21,687 nucleotides of DNA from JAAYDF01 sp964511155 (GCA_964511155.1 CAZEEJ010000085.1:1-21687), one strand, 5' to 3'. Shown: positions 1 to 9,034, counted from the stretch's first letter. Program-made: numbers and translations. The notes: generated by a model not told the origin, from the sequence alone.

Positions 1-2
1 TC

Positions 3-185
3 CGCACCCGCCTGTGTTCCGGCCCAGGCCCCCTATGGTCCTGGTGGGCGCTCACCACTGGTCTGGACATGAAGGACGCCGTCCCCCCGCCGCCCGTGAC
101 GCCCACCGGCGTCATGGCCAATCTGCCCAAACGGGTGCCGGACGACCTGGAGGCGATCGCGGCGGCGCTGGGCGAGAAGATCTGA
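3..185 (+). CDS. 3' end of an unidentified gene (start outside window)
   Basis: The frame is open from the first bases and stops at TGA 183-185. The last 60 residues include a Trp-rich stretch (LWSWWALTTGLDMK), a short Pro-rich linker (PPPPVTPTG) and a final amphipathic helix (PDDLEAIAAALGEKI). I do not recognise the family. The open frame, the helix-like C-terminus and a possible terminator hairpin just downstream support it as the real tail of a gene reading into the window. Other frames here are open too, so the choice of frame is a judgement from sequence character. Confidence 0.45.
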   Translation, partial: RTRLCSGPGPLWSWWALTTGLDMKDAVPPPPVTPTGVMANLPKRVPDDLEAIAAALGEKI

Positions 186-207
186 CATGGCCATAAATCG
201 GCCTGTG

Positions 208-234
208 GCCGACTCCCCCTTGAAGTCGGCTTTA
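208..234 (+). terminator. possible weak intrinsic terminator
   Basis: GCCGACT (208-214) pairs perfectly with AGTCGGC (224-230) across a 9-nt loop, followed by TTTAAT. It lies 22 nt after the stop of the first gene and just before the ribosome binding site of the next. The T-run is short, so termination would be weak. Confidence 0.4.
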
Positions 235-260
235 ATGTGCAAGTCATGAGGAGGTCAAAT

Positions 261-1541
261 ATGAGATCGTGGACGGCAATGGCCTTCCATTGGTGTGCCA
301 TGTGGGTCTGGTTGCCGATCACCGTGACGGCCGACCAGCCGGCGTCGCTCCCGCACGAGCCGCTTCAAGTGACGCCGAACATGTTCACAGGTTCCGATGT
401 CGAGCGGATCAACCGGGCTATCGCACATGCGGCGGCCACCGGCAGGCGAGTCGTCATTCCCCGTCGCAACCGTACCGAGGCGGGCGACAAGGACATCTGG
501 ATGCTCGACTCGGCCATCCTGGTGCACAGCGGCACCACGCTCGAACTCGACAACTGCCATATCAAGCTCTCGGACACCAGCCGCGACAACATGATCCGAA
601 GCGTCAACTGCGGGCTGGGCATCATACCGGTCGAGCCGATGCGCAACATCCATATCTACGGCGTGGGCAGCGTGCTGCTCGAAGGGGCAGACCGACCGCG
701 AGCCACCGGCGACAGCGGCAAAAAGCTGGGGGAACGGACCTACGGCACGGACGCGGGCGTGGAAGGCGAAAGCCAAACCGGCGACTGGCGCAACATCGGC
801 ATCCTGCTGACCTGCGTCGATGGCTTCCGTGTCGAAAACCTGCGCATGAAGGACACCCACGCCTGGGCCATCTCGCTCGAACGGTGCTCCTCCGGCTACG
901 TCGGCAACATTCAGTTCGACTCTCGCGAAGGCAAACTGATTGACGGCAAGTTCCAGACCATCCTGAATCAGGATGGTTTGAACCTGCGGCTGGGGTGCCG
1001 CGACATCACCATCGAGAATCTTTCCGGCCGCACGGGCGATGACCTGCTGGCACTGACGAACACGGCTGAGCCCGAAGGGGGGGCAGAGCCGGGAAGCACG
1101 GATTCCACACAGGTCAGCGGCGGAACCTACCGAGAAGGCGACGACCTGTGCAGTATTTACATCCGAAACATCCGCGGCCATTCCGTTGGACGACACGGCG
1201 TCGTGCGCCTGCTCAATACCCGGGCGGGCAGACTGTACAATGTCGTGCTCGACGGCGTGATTGACACCTCGCCGCCCGACCGCCCCGGGTCGGCCACCGT
1301 GCGAATCGGTTCCCGGCACTACGGCGGACATGTACCCCTCGGCCACACCCGGCGGCTGTTCATCAGCAACATCAGCGGCGCTTCCCGCAGCACCATCCTC
1401 ATCGACGGCACGCTGGCCGATTCGTTCATCTCCAACGTGATACACGGCAAGGACACCGGTGCTGCCGTTGTCTACGAAGCCAGCCCCGAGGCCATTCGCA
1501 ATGTGGTGACCTCTAATCTGCGGGCACAGTCGAAGGAGTGA
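261..1541 (+). CDS. secreted GH28-like right-handed beta-helix protein (polygalacturonase/pectin-lyase fold)
   Basis: Encodes 426 residues. The start at 261 is chosen because GAGGAGG (248-254) lies 6 nt upstream; an earlier in-frame ATG at 237 has no such site. Residues 1-24 look like a Sec signal peptide (hydrophobic WCAMWVWLPITVTA). The body has the rung pattern of pectin-lyase-fold proteins: short Asn/Ile/Val strands such as IHIYGVGSVLL, FRVENLRMKD and ITIENLSGRTGDD. Motifs resemble GH28 catalytic blocks: NQDG at 236-239 for NTD, GDD at 259-261, and GHSVG at 306-310 for the GHG..SxG block; a clear RIK motif is not seen. The likely role is extracellular hydrolysis of pectic or other uronic-acid polysaccharides. 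The neighbouring genes are also secreted glycan-acting proteins. A non-catalytic or epimerase-like beta-helix is the main alternative. Confidence 0.85.
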   Translation: MRSWTAMAFHWCAMWVWLPITVTADQPASLPHEPLQVTPNMFTGSDVERINRAIAHAAATGRRVVIPRRNRTEAGDKDIWMLDSAILVHSGTTLELDNCHIKLSDTSRDNMIRSVNCGLGIIPVEPMRNIHIYGVGSVLLEGADRPRATGDSGKKLGERTYGTDAGVEGESQTGDWRNIGILLTCVDGFRVENLRMKDTHAWAISLERCSSGYVGNIQFDSREGKLIDGKFQTILNQDGLNLRLGCRDITIENLSGRTGDDLLALTNTAEPEGGAEPGSTDSTQVSGGTYREGDDLCSIYIRNIRGHSVGRHGVVRLLNTRAGRLYNVVLDGVIDTSPPDRPGSATVRIGSRHYGGHVPLGHTRRLFISNISGASRSTILIDGTLADSFISNVIHGKDTGAAVVYEASPEAIRNVVTSNLRAQSKE

Positions 1542-1749
1542 TTCAGCATGGCCAAGGTGAGCACTCCCCGTCAACACGCGGAAAGGATGAAATGTGACTG
1601 GGGTCAGTAAAAGGAATCGGGACCAGATCGCATTCAGCCGCTCGTGCCGATCGCTTTGCCCGTGACCGGCGAGAAGATGGCTCAGGATCCCGTTTGGTAT
1701 CGCGAGACGAAATGAAAAAACCGTAGGTGCGGCGACGGAGCGGACGCTG

Positions 1750-1785
1750 TATAATTGCCAACACGGCCCGGCAACGCTGCCGGGC
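1750..1785 (+). promoter_or_regulatory. TATAAT box followed by a leader hairpin upstream of the GH43-like gene
   Basis: A consensus -10 hexamer TATAAT lies at 1750-1755. About 11 nt further on, GCCCGGCA (1766-1773) pairs perfectly with TGCCGGGC (1778-1785) over a 4-nt loop. The gene starts at 1814. No convincing -35 box is present at 16-18 nt spacing, and the hairpin has no T-tract, so it would be a leader structure and not a terminator. The association is inference. Confidence 0.35.
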
Positions 1786-1813
1786 GAGGCTATATGGCGA
1801 ATCTGGTCGTACC

Positions 1814-2845
1814 ATGTCCAAAGTGCTTGTCAGACTGCTTCTAGTCGCCATGATACCCAGGCTGTTCTGTGGCGAAGATCAGCTCGATGCCGGGACAACG
1901 AAGCCTCGTCTCTATCCGGCTTCTGAGCCGGTTGATTCCTCAAAGATCAAGAGTCCCATCGTTCTCCGAGGCGGTGAAATCAACGCCTACCGCGACCCGG
2001 CCGGTCATTTCCACGACGGCGTCTTCCGCGTGTTTCATACCCTGTGCCGTAAACAGGACGACGGCCATTACTACTGGTACCTGTCCGTCATCAAGAGCCG
2101 GGACCTGGTTCACGGGACCCATCCGCGAATCCTGACTCGTCGCAGCCGGAGACTATACTTCTCCAGCCCGGGGAACGTCATTCGCTACAAAGGTAAGTGG
2201 ATGATCTGTTTTCAAAGCTACCCCACTCCCAACGACGAGATCTTCGGCAACTCCGACGCCCGCATCTGGACGATGACCAGCGACGATCTCGAAACCTGGA
2301 GCGAACCCAAGTTGCTCGCGGTCAAGGGCCCCGACGTCCCCGTGGACAAAATGGGCCGGATGATTGATCCTTATCTCGTCGAAGACCGCACCGAGCCCGG
2401 CAAGTGGTGGTGTTTCTACAAACAAAGCGGCGTGAGCATGTCCTGGACACACGATTTTGAGAGCTGGACCTGTTTTGGCCGAGTTGATTGCGGGGAGAAT
2501 GTTTGCGTGCTGACCGGCCCGAAGGGCTACACGATATTTCATTCGCCGAGAAATGGCATCGGCGTCAAGCGATCGAAGGACCTCGAGCATTTCGATGACG
2601 TCGCTCACTACACGCTGGCGCAAAATGATTGGCCCTGGGCGCAGTTTCGGCTCACCGCCGCCCAGGTCCTCGACCTGCGCGACGAGCCGCTGGTGGGCAA
2701 GTACGTCATGTTCTTCCATGGCGAACTGCGCCGCCATCGGGCCCACGGCGATGCCACCCTCGGTCTGGCCTGGAGCGATGACCTGGTTCACTGGGAATGG
2801 GGTGGCAAGAAAGGCGATCCCGGGACGAGTTCCAGGCCGGAGTGA
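1814..2845 (+). CDS. secreted GH43-like five-bladed beta-propeller glycosidase
   Basis: Encodes 343 residues from ATG 1814; an earlier in-frame ATG at 1727 would add an Arg-rich, non-signal-like tail. Residues 1-20 form a signal peptide (KVLVRLLLVAMI). Propeller hallmarks of the GH43/GH32/GH62 group are visible: RDP (60-62), blade strands such as YYWYLSVIKSRDLVHGT, WTMTSDDLETWSEPK, a second acidic site MIDPY (183-187), and WSDDLVHWEW near the end. GENV (227-230) could carry the third acid. The expected activity is on arabinose- or xylose-type side chains outside the cytoplasm; the substrate cannot be read from sequence. The stop overlaps an ATG of the next frame (TGATG at 2843-2847), so the downstream gene is probably co-transcribed. 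No clear Shine-Dalgarno is seen before 1814. Confidence 0.8.
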   Translation: MSKVLVRLLLVAMIPRLFCGEDQLDAGTTKPRLYPASEPVDSSKIKSPIVLRGGEINAYRDPAGHFHDGVFRVFHTLCRKQDDGHYYWYLSVIKSRDLVHGTHPRILTRRSRRLYFSSPGNVIRYKGKWMICFQSYPTPNDEIFGNSDARIWTMTSDDLETWSEPKLLAVKGPDVPVDKMGRMIDPYLVEDRTEPGKWWCFYKQSGVSMSWTHDFESWTCFGRVDCGENVCVLTGPKGYTIFHSPRNGIGVKRSKDLEHFDDVAHYTLAQNDWPWAQFRLTAAQVLDLRDEPLVGKYVMFFHGELRRHRAHGDATLGLAWSDDLVHWEWGGKKGDPGTSSRPE

Positions 2846-2892
2846 TGAAGTTGTGTTCAAAACGTTATGTGCCGACCCTGACAGGTGATCCG

Positions 2893-5196
2893 ATGGTTAA
2901 GCATTCTCATGGATTTCAGGTTTTCAGCTTCGCACTTGGGTATGTGGCCGCTCTCAATGTCCTGATGGTGCCAGCAACCGCACAGACGCCGGCGACCACT
3001 GGCCCGGCAGCAGACGCACGTCAGCCTGAATCCGCGATCGCGCCTGTTTCCGACCGGCCGGGACTGCCGCGCGTGCTGCTTATCGGTGATTCCATTTCGG
3101 TCGGCTACACGCTGCCCGTGCGCGATGGGCTGAAGGACGTCGCCAACGTGCATCGCGTCCTCGAAAACTGCGGCCCAACCACCAAGGGACTCGAGCACAT
3201 CGACGAATGGCTGGGCGAGGACCGATGGGACGTGATTCACTTCAATTTCGGACTGCACGATCTCAGACAACTGAAGCCTGGCCAACGACAGATCCCGCTG
3301 GATGCGTATGAGGCCAATCTGAAGCGGCTGATTGCTCGCTTGAAGCTGACCGGCGCGACCCTGATCTGGGCGACGACCACGCCGGTCCCCGAAGGAGCAA
3401 CTCAACGAAACCCCGCCGACGTGTCCCATTACAACGAGACCGCGTTGCGGATCGCGCGCGAAAACAACGTCACCGTGAATGACTTATACGCTTTCGCACT
3501 CCCCAAACTTGCCGAAATCCAGCTACCCAGGAATGTGCATTACACGCCCGAGGGATACGCGACACTTGCCGCGCCAGTCATCGAGACCATCCGCCAAGCC
3601 CTGGACCAGCGGCGGGCGGCGGGAATATTGTCCGTGGATTCAGCAAGCGCGGCCGCAGCGCCCATCGCGAAACACGAGATCTACGAAGTGGAGATGAGCA
3701 GCACCCGCGAATACTCGAATCCCGCCACCGACGTCGAGCTGACAGTGGTGTTCACATCTCCGTCGGGTAAGGTGACCCGGTGCTGGGGCTTCTGGGATGG
3801 AGGGAATGTCTGGCGGGTTCGCTTCAGCCCCGACGAGGTCGGGGAGTGGACCTGGGAATCGCGATGTTCCGATGAGAAAAACCGGGGACTGCACGGGCGG
3901 CGCGGCTCATTCAAATGCGTTGAATACACCGGCCCAAACCCCCTCCTGGCCAGGGGCCCGCTCAAGCTCTCCGCCAACCGTCGTTACCTGGTTCACTCCG
4001 ACGGTACTCCCTTCTTCTGGCTTGCGGACACGGCGTGGAACGGGGTCCTCAAGGCCACACCTGTGCACTGGGACAAGTATCTCGCGACGCGAAGGTTGCA
4101 GGGTTTCACGGCCGTGCAGTTCGTCGCAACGCAGTGGAGATTCTACGACCGCGAACTGGCTTACACCGAAAAGGATGACATCCGCATCAATCCCGAGTTC
4201 TTCAAGCGGCTGGACGCGAAGGTCAAGGCCATCAACGATGCCGGTCTGGTGGCCTCGCCGGTCATGATGTGGGCCGTCAGCGGCAAGGACCCGGGCCACG
4301 AGCTGAGTGAACAGGATGCCATAAGGCTATGCAGATATATGGTCGCGAGATGGGGAGCCCACAATATTCTCTGGATGCTCGCCGGGGATGGCGTCTATCT
4401 GGAGAAGCGGGCCGAGCGATGGCGCAAAATAGGAGGAGCTGTGTTCGGAGACCAGCCCACGGGGCCAGCGACCATGCACCCGCTCGGGTTTCAGTGGATT
4501 GCCGAAGAGTTCGGCAGGGAGCCGTGGTACTTGATCATTGGGTATCAAAGCGCCCACCGGGAGAAGAAAGTCGCATGGCTTGTGCAGGGGCCGCCCGCCA
4601 CGGATTGGAGGAAGCCTCCAACGCTGCCAGTGATCAACCTTGAACCCAACTACGAGGCGATACTGGCCTACGACACCAAACGGCCGTTTGATGCGCTTGC
4701 GGTGCGAAGGGCGCTTTACCGCAGCCTGCTCGTGTCGCCGACCGCTGGAGTCACTTACGGCCACCACGGGATATGGTACTGGACCGAAAAACCGGAGCTC
4801 CCGCTGACGCTCGAGAAGACAGGCATCGCCCTGCCGTGGGACCAGGCCATCGATTCGGAGGGTGCCCGGTCGGTCAAGCACCTCGCCAGTCTCTTCAACT
4901 CGCTGAAGTGGTGGACGCTCGTCCCAGACCCGGTGCTGGTAACAGACCAGCCGAGCGATCCGATGAGCTTTGTCCCGGCGGCGCGCAGCGAGGACGGAAA
5001 CCTCGCCTTGATCTATCTGCCGCATGGAGGCGAAATAAAGCTGAACACGGGTGACCTGAAACACGCTCTGGACATGCGGTGGTTTAACCCTTCCACTGGC
5101 GATTACTTCCCCGCTGGCAAGGTCTCATCGGCCTCACGCAGAATGTATCCCCCGGGCGACGGCGACTGGTTGCTGGTGATCGGAGGAGGAGGCTGA
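2893..5196 (+). CDS. secreted SGNH/GDSL hydrolase fused to a DUF5060 + GH140-like (DUF4038, apiosidase-type) module
   Basis: Encodes 767 residues. ATG 2893 has AGGTG 5 nt upstream and begins a good signal peptide (residues 1-30, ending ATA); ATG 2845, overlapping the previous stop, is possible. Residues 58-240 are an SGNH hydrolase: GDSIS (65-69, nucleophile S67), N118/G120 block, GLHD (120-123) and HYTPEGY (216-222). Residues about 260-345 resemble the DUF5060 beta-sandwich. Residues about 355-680 resemble DUF4038/GH140 apiosidase-like TIM barrels (GTPFFWLADTAWN, W494-D499, INLEPNYE with E584). D499 and E584 sit where GH140 acid/base and nucleophile are expected. A small beta domain closes the chain. 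The fusion suggests de-esterification coupled to glycan cleavage, such as acetylated apiose-bearing pectin; the substrate is inference. Confidence 0.82.
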   Translation: MVKHSHGFQVFSFALGYVAALNVLMVPATAQTPATTGPAADARQPESAIAPVSDRPGLPRVLLIGDSISVGYTLPVRDGLKDVANVHRVLENCGPTTKGLEHIDEWLGEDRWDVIHFNFGLHDLRQLKPGQRQIPLDAYEANLKRLIARLKLTGATLIWATTTPVPEGATQRNPADVSHYNETALRIARENNVTVNDLYAFALPKLAEIQLPRNVHYTPEGYATLAAPVIETIRQALDQRRAAGILSVDSASAAAAPIAKHEIYEVEMSSTREYSNPATDVELTVVFTSPSGKVTRCWGFWDGGNVWRVRFSPDEVGEWTWESRCSDEKNRGLHGRRGSFKCVEYTGPNPLLARGPLKLSANRRYLVHSDGTPFFWLADTAWNGVLKATPVHWDKYLATRRLQGFTAVQFVATQWRFYDRELAYTEKDDIRINPEFFKRLDAKVKAINDAGLVASPVMMWAVSGKDPGHELSEQDAIRLCRYMVARWGAHNILWMLAGDGVYLEKRAERWRKIGGAVFGDQPTGPATMHPLGFQWIAEEFGREPWYLIIGYQSAHREKKVAWLVQGPPATDWRKPPTLPVINLEPNYEAILAYDTKRPFDALAVRRALYRSLLVSPTAGVTYGHHGIWYWTEKPELPLTLEKTGIALPWDQAIDSEGARSVKHLASLFNSLKWWTLVPDPVLVTDQPSDPMSFVPAARSEDGNLALIYLPHGGEIKLNTGDLKHALDMRWFNPSTGDYFPAGKVSSASRRMYPPGDGDWLLVIGGGG

Positions 5197-5365
5197 CAAT
5201 CAGGTGTTTCTCCCTAATGGCATCGCCCAAATGCGCAGACCTTCCACAGCAATGCCGCGGTCCGGCAATACCCGACGGCGAGGTCTGGGCCCGAGTCCTG
5301 CGGCATGCACGGCCCATCGAGGAGTTGGGCTGGCAGCGAGCCGGAACGGTGGCCGAAGGCTTTAA

Positions 5366-8300
5366 CTACCCGGTGCAGGTCGGGTCGACGGGGACGTTTT
5401 CGCCGCTCAGGCAGCGCTGGAAGACGCCGAAGTCCGCCTGATCCACGTCGCTGTCCGAATCGGTGTCGGCCCGCACGCAATGAATGCTTCCGTCGTGCGG
5501 GATCGCGGGGCCCGAACTGCAGCCCAGGAAGACCTCGAAGTCCAACTGGTCCACATCCCCATCTCGATCGAAGTCCATCGGGATGAAGGGCGGGCAGCCT
5601 GTCGCATCCACGATTGCTCCGGGGATCGTGTTCGCGCACTCGTCGCAGGCATCGCCGACGCCGTCCGCGTCGGTGTCTGTCTGGTCGGGGTTAGCGAACG
5701 ACGGGCAGTTGTCCAGGCAGTCCATCAGCTCGTCGCTATCCGTGTCGATATCGGGTACACCGCAGCCGCACACACCCGCAGAGCGTTTGTCCGGGTCGGT
5801 GGGGCAGAAATCGCAGGCATCGCCGTCCACGCCGCAGGTGGTATCGTCGCCGAGATAGATCCCCGTGTTCGCGCTGCATTCGAGAGCGGTGAGGATCTGG
5901 CAGGTGCCGGTGCCGTCACCGGCCCCGATGCAGCAGGCCCCGATGCCGGCTGGTGAGACGATCAGACCGTTACGCACTTCGATGTCGTCTACGTAGTTGC
6001 TCTTGGCGTTGCTCCGGTGCCGGGCGCCGAGCGTCATGCTGATCCTGTTGAACGGCCCGGTGTAATCGCGCGTGACCTCGAAAGGCCCGTGGCTGGGGTT
6101 AATCGCTCCTGGGTTGGTCACTGAGAGCAGCACGGTGTTGGTCTTTACGACCATCTTGAACCGAGTCGTACCGCCGTGCGCACTCTTCCAGAGATCCAGC
6201 GGCTGGTCGCTGACGCTTCGCATCATCTTGGTGTAGTGCCAGCGCTGCCCGTCGAAGTAGCAAGGTGCCCCCATGGAGCCCACGGTGTCCCAGGTATCCA
6301 CGCGGTTCACCGCGGTGAACGAACCGAACGCAATGCCGCGATAAACGCGGTTGGCTCGCCAGGGCCCCTGATCATCGTTGGTCAGGTCCGGGTCCTCGGT
6401 GGTCATGCCGGTTCGCGGAACCGGGTCGTCGCTGGTCCCGTCGTGGTGAGTCAGTTCAATGTAGAAGTTGGAGAGACTGCCGTAGGCTTCGTCGCGGAAG
6501 TTAACAGAAAACTCCAGCGTCAGCGGTTTTTCGTCCGTTCCGTACAGAGTGTTGCCCACGCCGATGCCCTCGTTGCCGAGGCCGTATGTAGCGCTCATGT
6601 CGGGCTCGAGATTGGCGGTCATCCGGAACACGTTGTCTTTATTGGTGTTCATGGCCGCCAGGCCCGGGTCCAGGCTCACGTCAGGTGTAAACGACCCCGG
6701 CGTCGAACCCATGGTCAGCGTCCAGCGAGCGTTCAGCGAGGTCTGGTTCCATGAGCCAACCTTGGCATCCCCGGTAAGTCCGCCGTCGAACTCCTCATCG
6801 ATGCGCTTGCCGCCGAAAGGCGTGGAGTCGCAGGCATCGCCCAGGCCATCCTCATCATCATCCGCCTGGCTTGGGTTGGGAACGGTTGGACAGTTGTCGC
6901 AGAGGTCGCCGACACCGTCACCGTCGGAGTCTTCCTGTTCCAGGTTTGGTATCAGCGGGCAGTTGTCGCATGCATCGCCCACGCCGTCGCGATCGGTGTC
7001 CTGCTGGTTGGGGTTAGAGACAGCCGGGCAGTTGTCGCAGGCGTCGCCGACACCGTCGCCGTCTAAGTCCTCCTGCCCTGGGTTGGGTACCAGCGGACAG
7101 TTGTCGAGGTGGTTGGGAATGCCATCGCCATCGGCGTCCGGGTCACAAGCGTCACCCAAGCCATCCCCGTCGGTATCGCTCTGGTCGGGGTTGGACGCGG
7201 TTGGGCAATTATCGCAGGGATCGCCGACGCCGTCGCCGTCCGTATCGGGCGGGATGGTGGTGGTGGCGAGCAGATGATTGCCTTCGAGAATGCGGTCGGC
7301 GAGCTGTTGGCGCCAACTATACAGCACCGCCGGGTCGCGAGTGTATGTTGCAGTTGACGTAACCACGTTGTTGGGCACGGCCAGCAGGTCGGTTGAAGCC
7401 TGGAGAAACGCTTGCATGGTCGGATCACCCGAGGGGCAGCGCGACAGCAACGCGACGATACCCTTGAGCATATGCAAGTACTCGTAGTCCTCGAGGCCGT
7501 CGCGGATGTTGGCCAGTCGGATGGTTGGCAAGGGCCCTACTTCCGGCGGACCAGCGACATACAAACTGCCGTCGCCATCCACCCAGCCGTTGGTTTTCTC
7601 CGACCAGGCGACAATGGGATTCCAGTTGGTGTAGGGCCCGCTGGTGATGGGCTGGTTCTTGGGCAAGCCGGTCCAATAGCCCCAGTTGGTCATGGAGTAA
7701 TAAAGGAATCCACCCGCATCGTACTTGTAGGTCATGGCGCCGAGCAGCAGTCGGGCTTCGATGGCCGGGTACTGCACGTACCAGTTGGCGTAGGGGTGCC
7801 TCGGTCCATCGGCGATGTACCACCAGGCATCTTTGCCCTCAGCCCGCAGGCTCTCAACCGCTGCCTTGCTGTAGCCCACCGTTCCCGGAACCCAGATATC
7901 CACGACGTCGCGAAGGAAGTAGCTGTTGGGCGCGGTGCCGTAGCTGGAGTCGTACGCGGTGGTCATGGTCTTCACGCCCGGCCAGGTGTTACGGACGTGC
8001 GTGAAGGTGTTGTACATTTCCACAAACTTGTCCGAGGTGACCTCGTCGAAGCCGTATACGTAGGTTTCATCCAAACGCCCGAGGCCGGTAAAGTAGTTGA
8101 ATAACGATGTCAAGCCGTTGGGATCGCTGGTCGGAACCATACTCAGACAGAAAGCATTGTTTTGGGCCAGCCAGGGGGTGAAAAAGCTGGTGGTCCTGGG
8201 TTGGGTGTAGATTTCGGCGACGGCCAGACGGTGGTCCTGGTGCATCTGATAGAACTTGTTGCGAATGGTTTCGGACCAGGAGTTGCCGTAGACCCATCCT

Positions 8301-8959
8301 GCCTGCCACAGGCTGTCAATTGAAAAGGCCGTCGGCAACGTCGGCTTGACGGGAAGCGCGAAGTCCCAAACGCGAACCGAAAGCGGCATGGTGATAGGAG
8401 TGATGCCGTTGGCCTGGATGGTGATCGTCGCCGTGTAATCGCCCGCCGGTGTGTCTCCCTTGGCGTTGACGTTTACCCAGAAGGCCACGCGGTCGTTGGC
8501 GTTTATGTTGCACTGGTTCGTGAATGTCAGCAGCGGATCCGGCCACCAGCCGCCCTTGTAGTCCACCAGGTAGGGCGGGTACTCAATGTTCAGGTCCATT
8601 CGCGGCTGGCTCGAGCAGCGCACGTGACCGACCAGCCAGACGGCCACCGTACCGTTGAAAGCGCCTTGGCCGGATTGGGGCTGGAGGGTTGAAACCGTGA
8701 CCCTTGCGTTGGTCAGGTTTTGGTCGGGAATCACCACGACCTGAAATGCCTCATGCTCGTTGCGGGCCAGGGCCATGCTGTACGAGTCAGCCAGCCAACC
8801 TTCGTACTCGGCCTGGAAGGGCCAGCCCAAACGCTGTCCCTCGATCATGACTTTCTGCATGGGGGTAGCCACGCCCACTTGGACGGCGGCCGAGACGCGA
8901 TCCGATTGAATCACAAAAGACAGGCAGCCGGCCACGACAGAACTGATCAGCGTACGCAT
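5366..8959 (-). CDS. giant secreted GH123/DUF4091-like protein with thrombospondin type 3 repeats and dockerin-like C-terminus
   Basis: Encodes 1197 residues. The start at 8959 is set by GGAGGT 6 nt upstream and a signal peptide (1-25). Residues about 26-500 form a beta-sandwich plus TIM barrel like GH123/DUF4091, with an adjacent Asp-Glu pair (YGFDEV, D305/E306) as in GH123 substrate-assisted hexosaminidases and the DUF4091 signature LANIRDGLEDYEYL. Residues 571-713 are thrombospondin type 3 calcium repeats (DTDGDGVGD, CDNCP units). Residues about 720-1000 look like a jelly-roll lectin or LamG-like domain. Residues 1009-1042 form a Cys-rich GACC...C...C unit, followed by another calcium-repeat stretch. 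Residues 1127-1197 are a dockerin-like EF-hand pair (DFDRDGDVDQLDF, DTDSDSDVDQADF). It is likely attached to the cell surface or glycan, acting on N-acetylhexosamine- or other sugar-containing polymers. It lies 75 bp downstream of the next gene on the same strand. Confidence 0.87.
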   Translation of the reverse strand: MRTLISSVVAGCLSFVIQSDRVSAAVQVGVATPMQKVMIEGQRLGWPFQAEYEGWLADSYSMALARNEHEAFQVVVIPDQNLTNARVTVSTLQPQSGQGAFNGTVAVWLVGHVRCSSQPRMDLNIEYPPYLVDYKGGWWPDPLLTFTNQCNINANDRVAFWVNVNAKGDTPAGDYTATITIQANGITPITMPLSVRVWDFALPVKPTLPTAFSIDSLWQAGWVYGNSWSETIRNKFYQMHQDHRLAVAEIYTQPRTTSFFTPWLAQNNAFCLSMVPTSDPNGLTSLFNYFTGLGRLDETYVYGFDEVTSDKFVEMYNTFTHVRNTWPGVKTMTTAYDSSYGTAPNSYFLRDVVDIWVPGTVGYSKAAVESLRAEGKDAWWYIADGPRHPYANWYVQYPAIEARLLLGAMTYKYDAGGFLYYSMTNWGYWTGLPKNQPITSGPYTNWNPIVAWSEKTNGWVDGDGSLYVAGPPEVGPLPTIRLANIRDGLEDYEYLHMLKGIVALLSRCPSGDPTMQAFLQASTDLLAVPNNVVTSTATYTRDPAVLYSWRQQLADRILEGNHLLATTTIPPDTDGDGVGDPCDNCPTASNPDQSDTDGDGLGDACDPDADGDGIPNHLDNCPLVPNPGQEDLDGDGVGDACDNCPAVSNPNQQDTDRDGVGDACDNCPLIPNLEQEDSDGDGVGDLCDNCPTVPNPSQADDDEDGLGDACDSTPFGGKRIDEEFDGGLTGDAKVGSWNQTSLNARWTLTMGSTPGSFTPDVSLDPGLAAMNTNKDNVFRMTANLEPDMSATYGLGNEGIGVGNTLYGTDEKPLTLEFSVNFRDEAYGSLSNFYIELTHHDGTSDDPVPRTGMTTEDPDLTNDDQGPWRANRVYRGIAFGSFTAVNRVDTWDTVGSMGAPCYFDGQRWHYTKMMRSVSDQPLDLWKSAHGGTTRFKMVVKTNTVLLSVTNPGAINPSHGPFEVTRDYTGPFNRISMTLGARHRSNAKSNYVDDIEVRNGLIVSPAGIGACCIGAGDGTGTCQILTALECSANTGIYLGDDTTCGVDGDACDFCPTDPDKRSAGVCGCGVPDIDTDSDELMDCLDNCPSFANPDQTDTDADGVGDACDECANTIPGAIVDATGCPPFIPMDFDRDGDVDQLDFEVFLGCSSGPAIPHDGSIHCVRADTDSDSDVDQADFGVFQRCLSGENVPVDPTCTG
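6821..7249 (-). repeat. coding repeats: tandem thrombospondin type 3 calcium-binding units
   Basis: About 143 residues made of alternating C-type and N-type units built on the cores DGDGVGD, CDNCP and NPxQxD, with regular Cys spacing. At DNA level this is a degenerate tandem repeat (recurring GTCGCCGACACCGTC and CAGTTGTCGCA blocks on the + strand), prone to copy-number change and to generating open frames on the other strand. Confidence 0.9.
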
Positions 8960-9034
8960 ACGAAAACCTCCAAATGGACTGCTGACGGGCGGATATTGAG
9001 ATTGCCTTCTCAATCGTGGCACCGCTTATCGTGG

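Noticed and set aside
255..1577. 440-codon open frame on the minus strand
   Set aside because: It is antisense to the GH28-like gene, which has a signal peptide, ribosome binding site and fold motifs; the antisense product is His/Ala/Val-rich with no fold and arises from high-GC codon bias.
5197..5365. Shared terminator between the convergent genes
   Set aside because: ATGCCGC and GCGGCAT can pair but over a loop of about 40 nt without T-runs on either side; too weak to list.
6821..7249. CRISPR-like regularly spaced repeats
   Set aside because: The repeats are coding (thrombospondin type 3 units), degenerate, and lack unique spacers.
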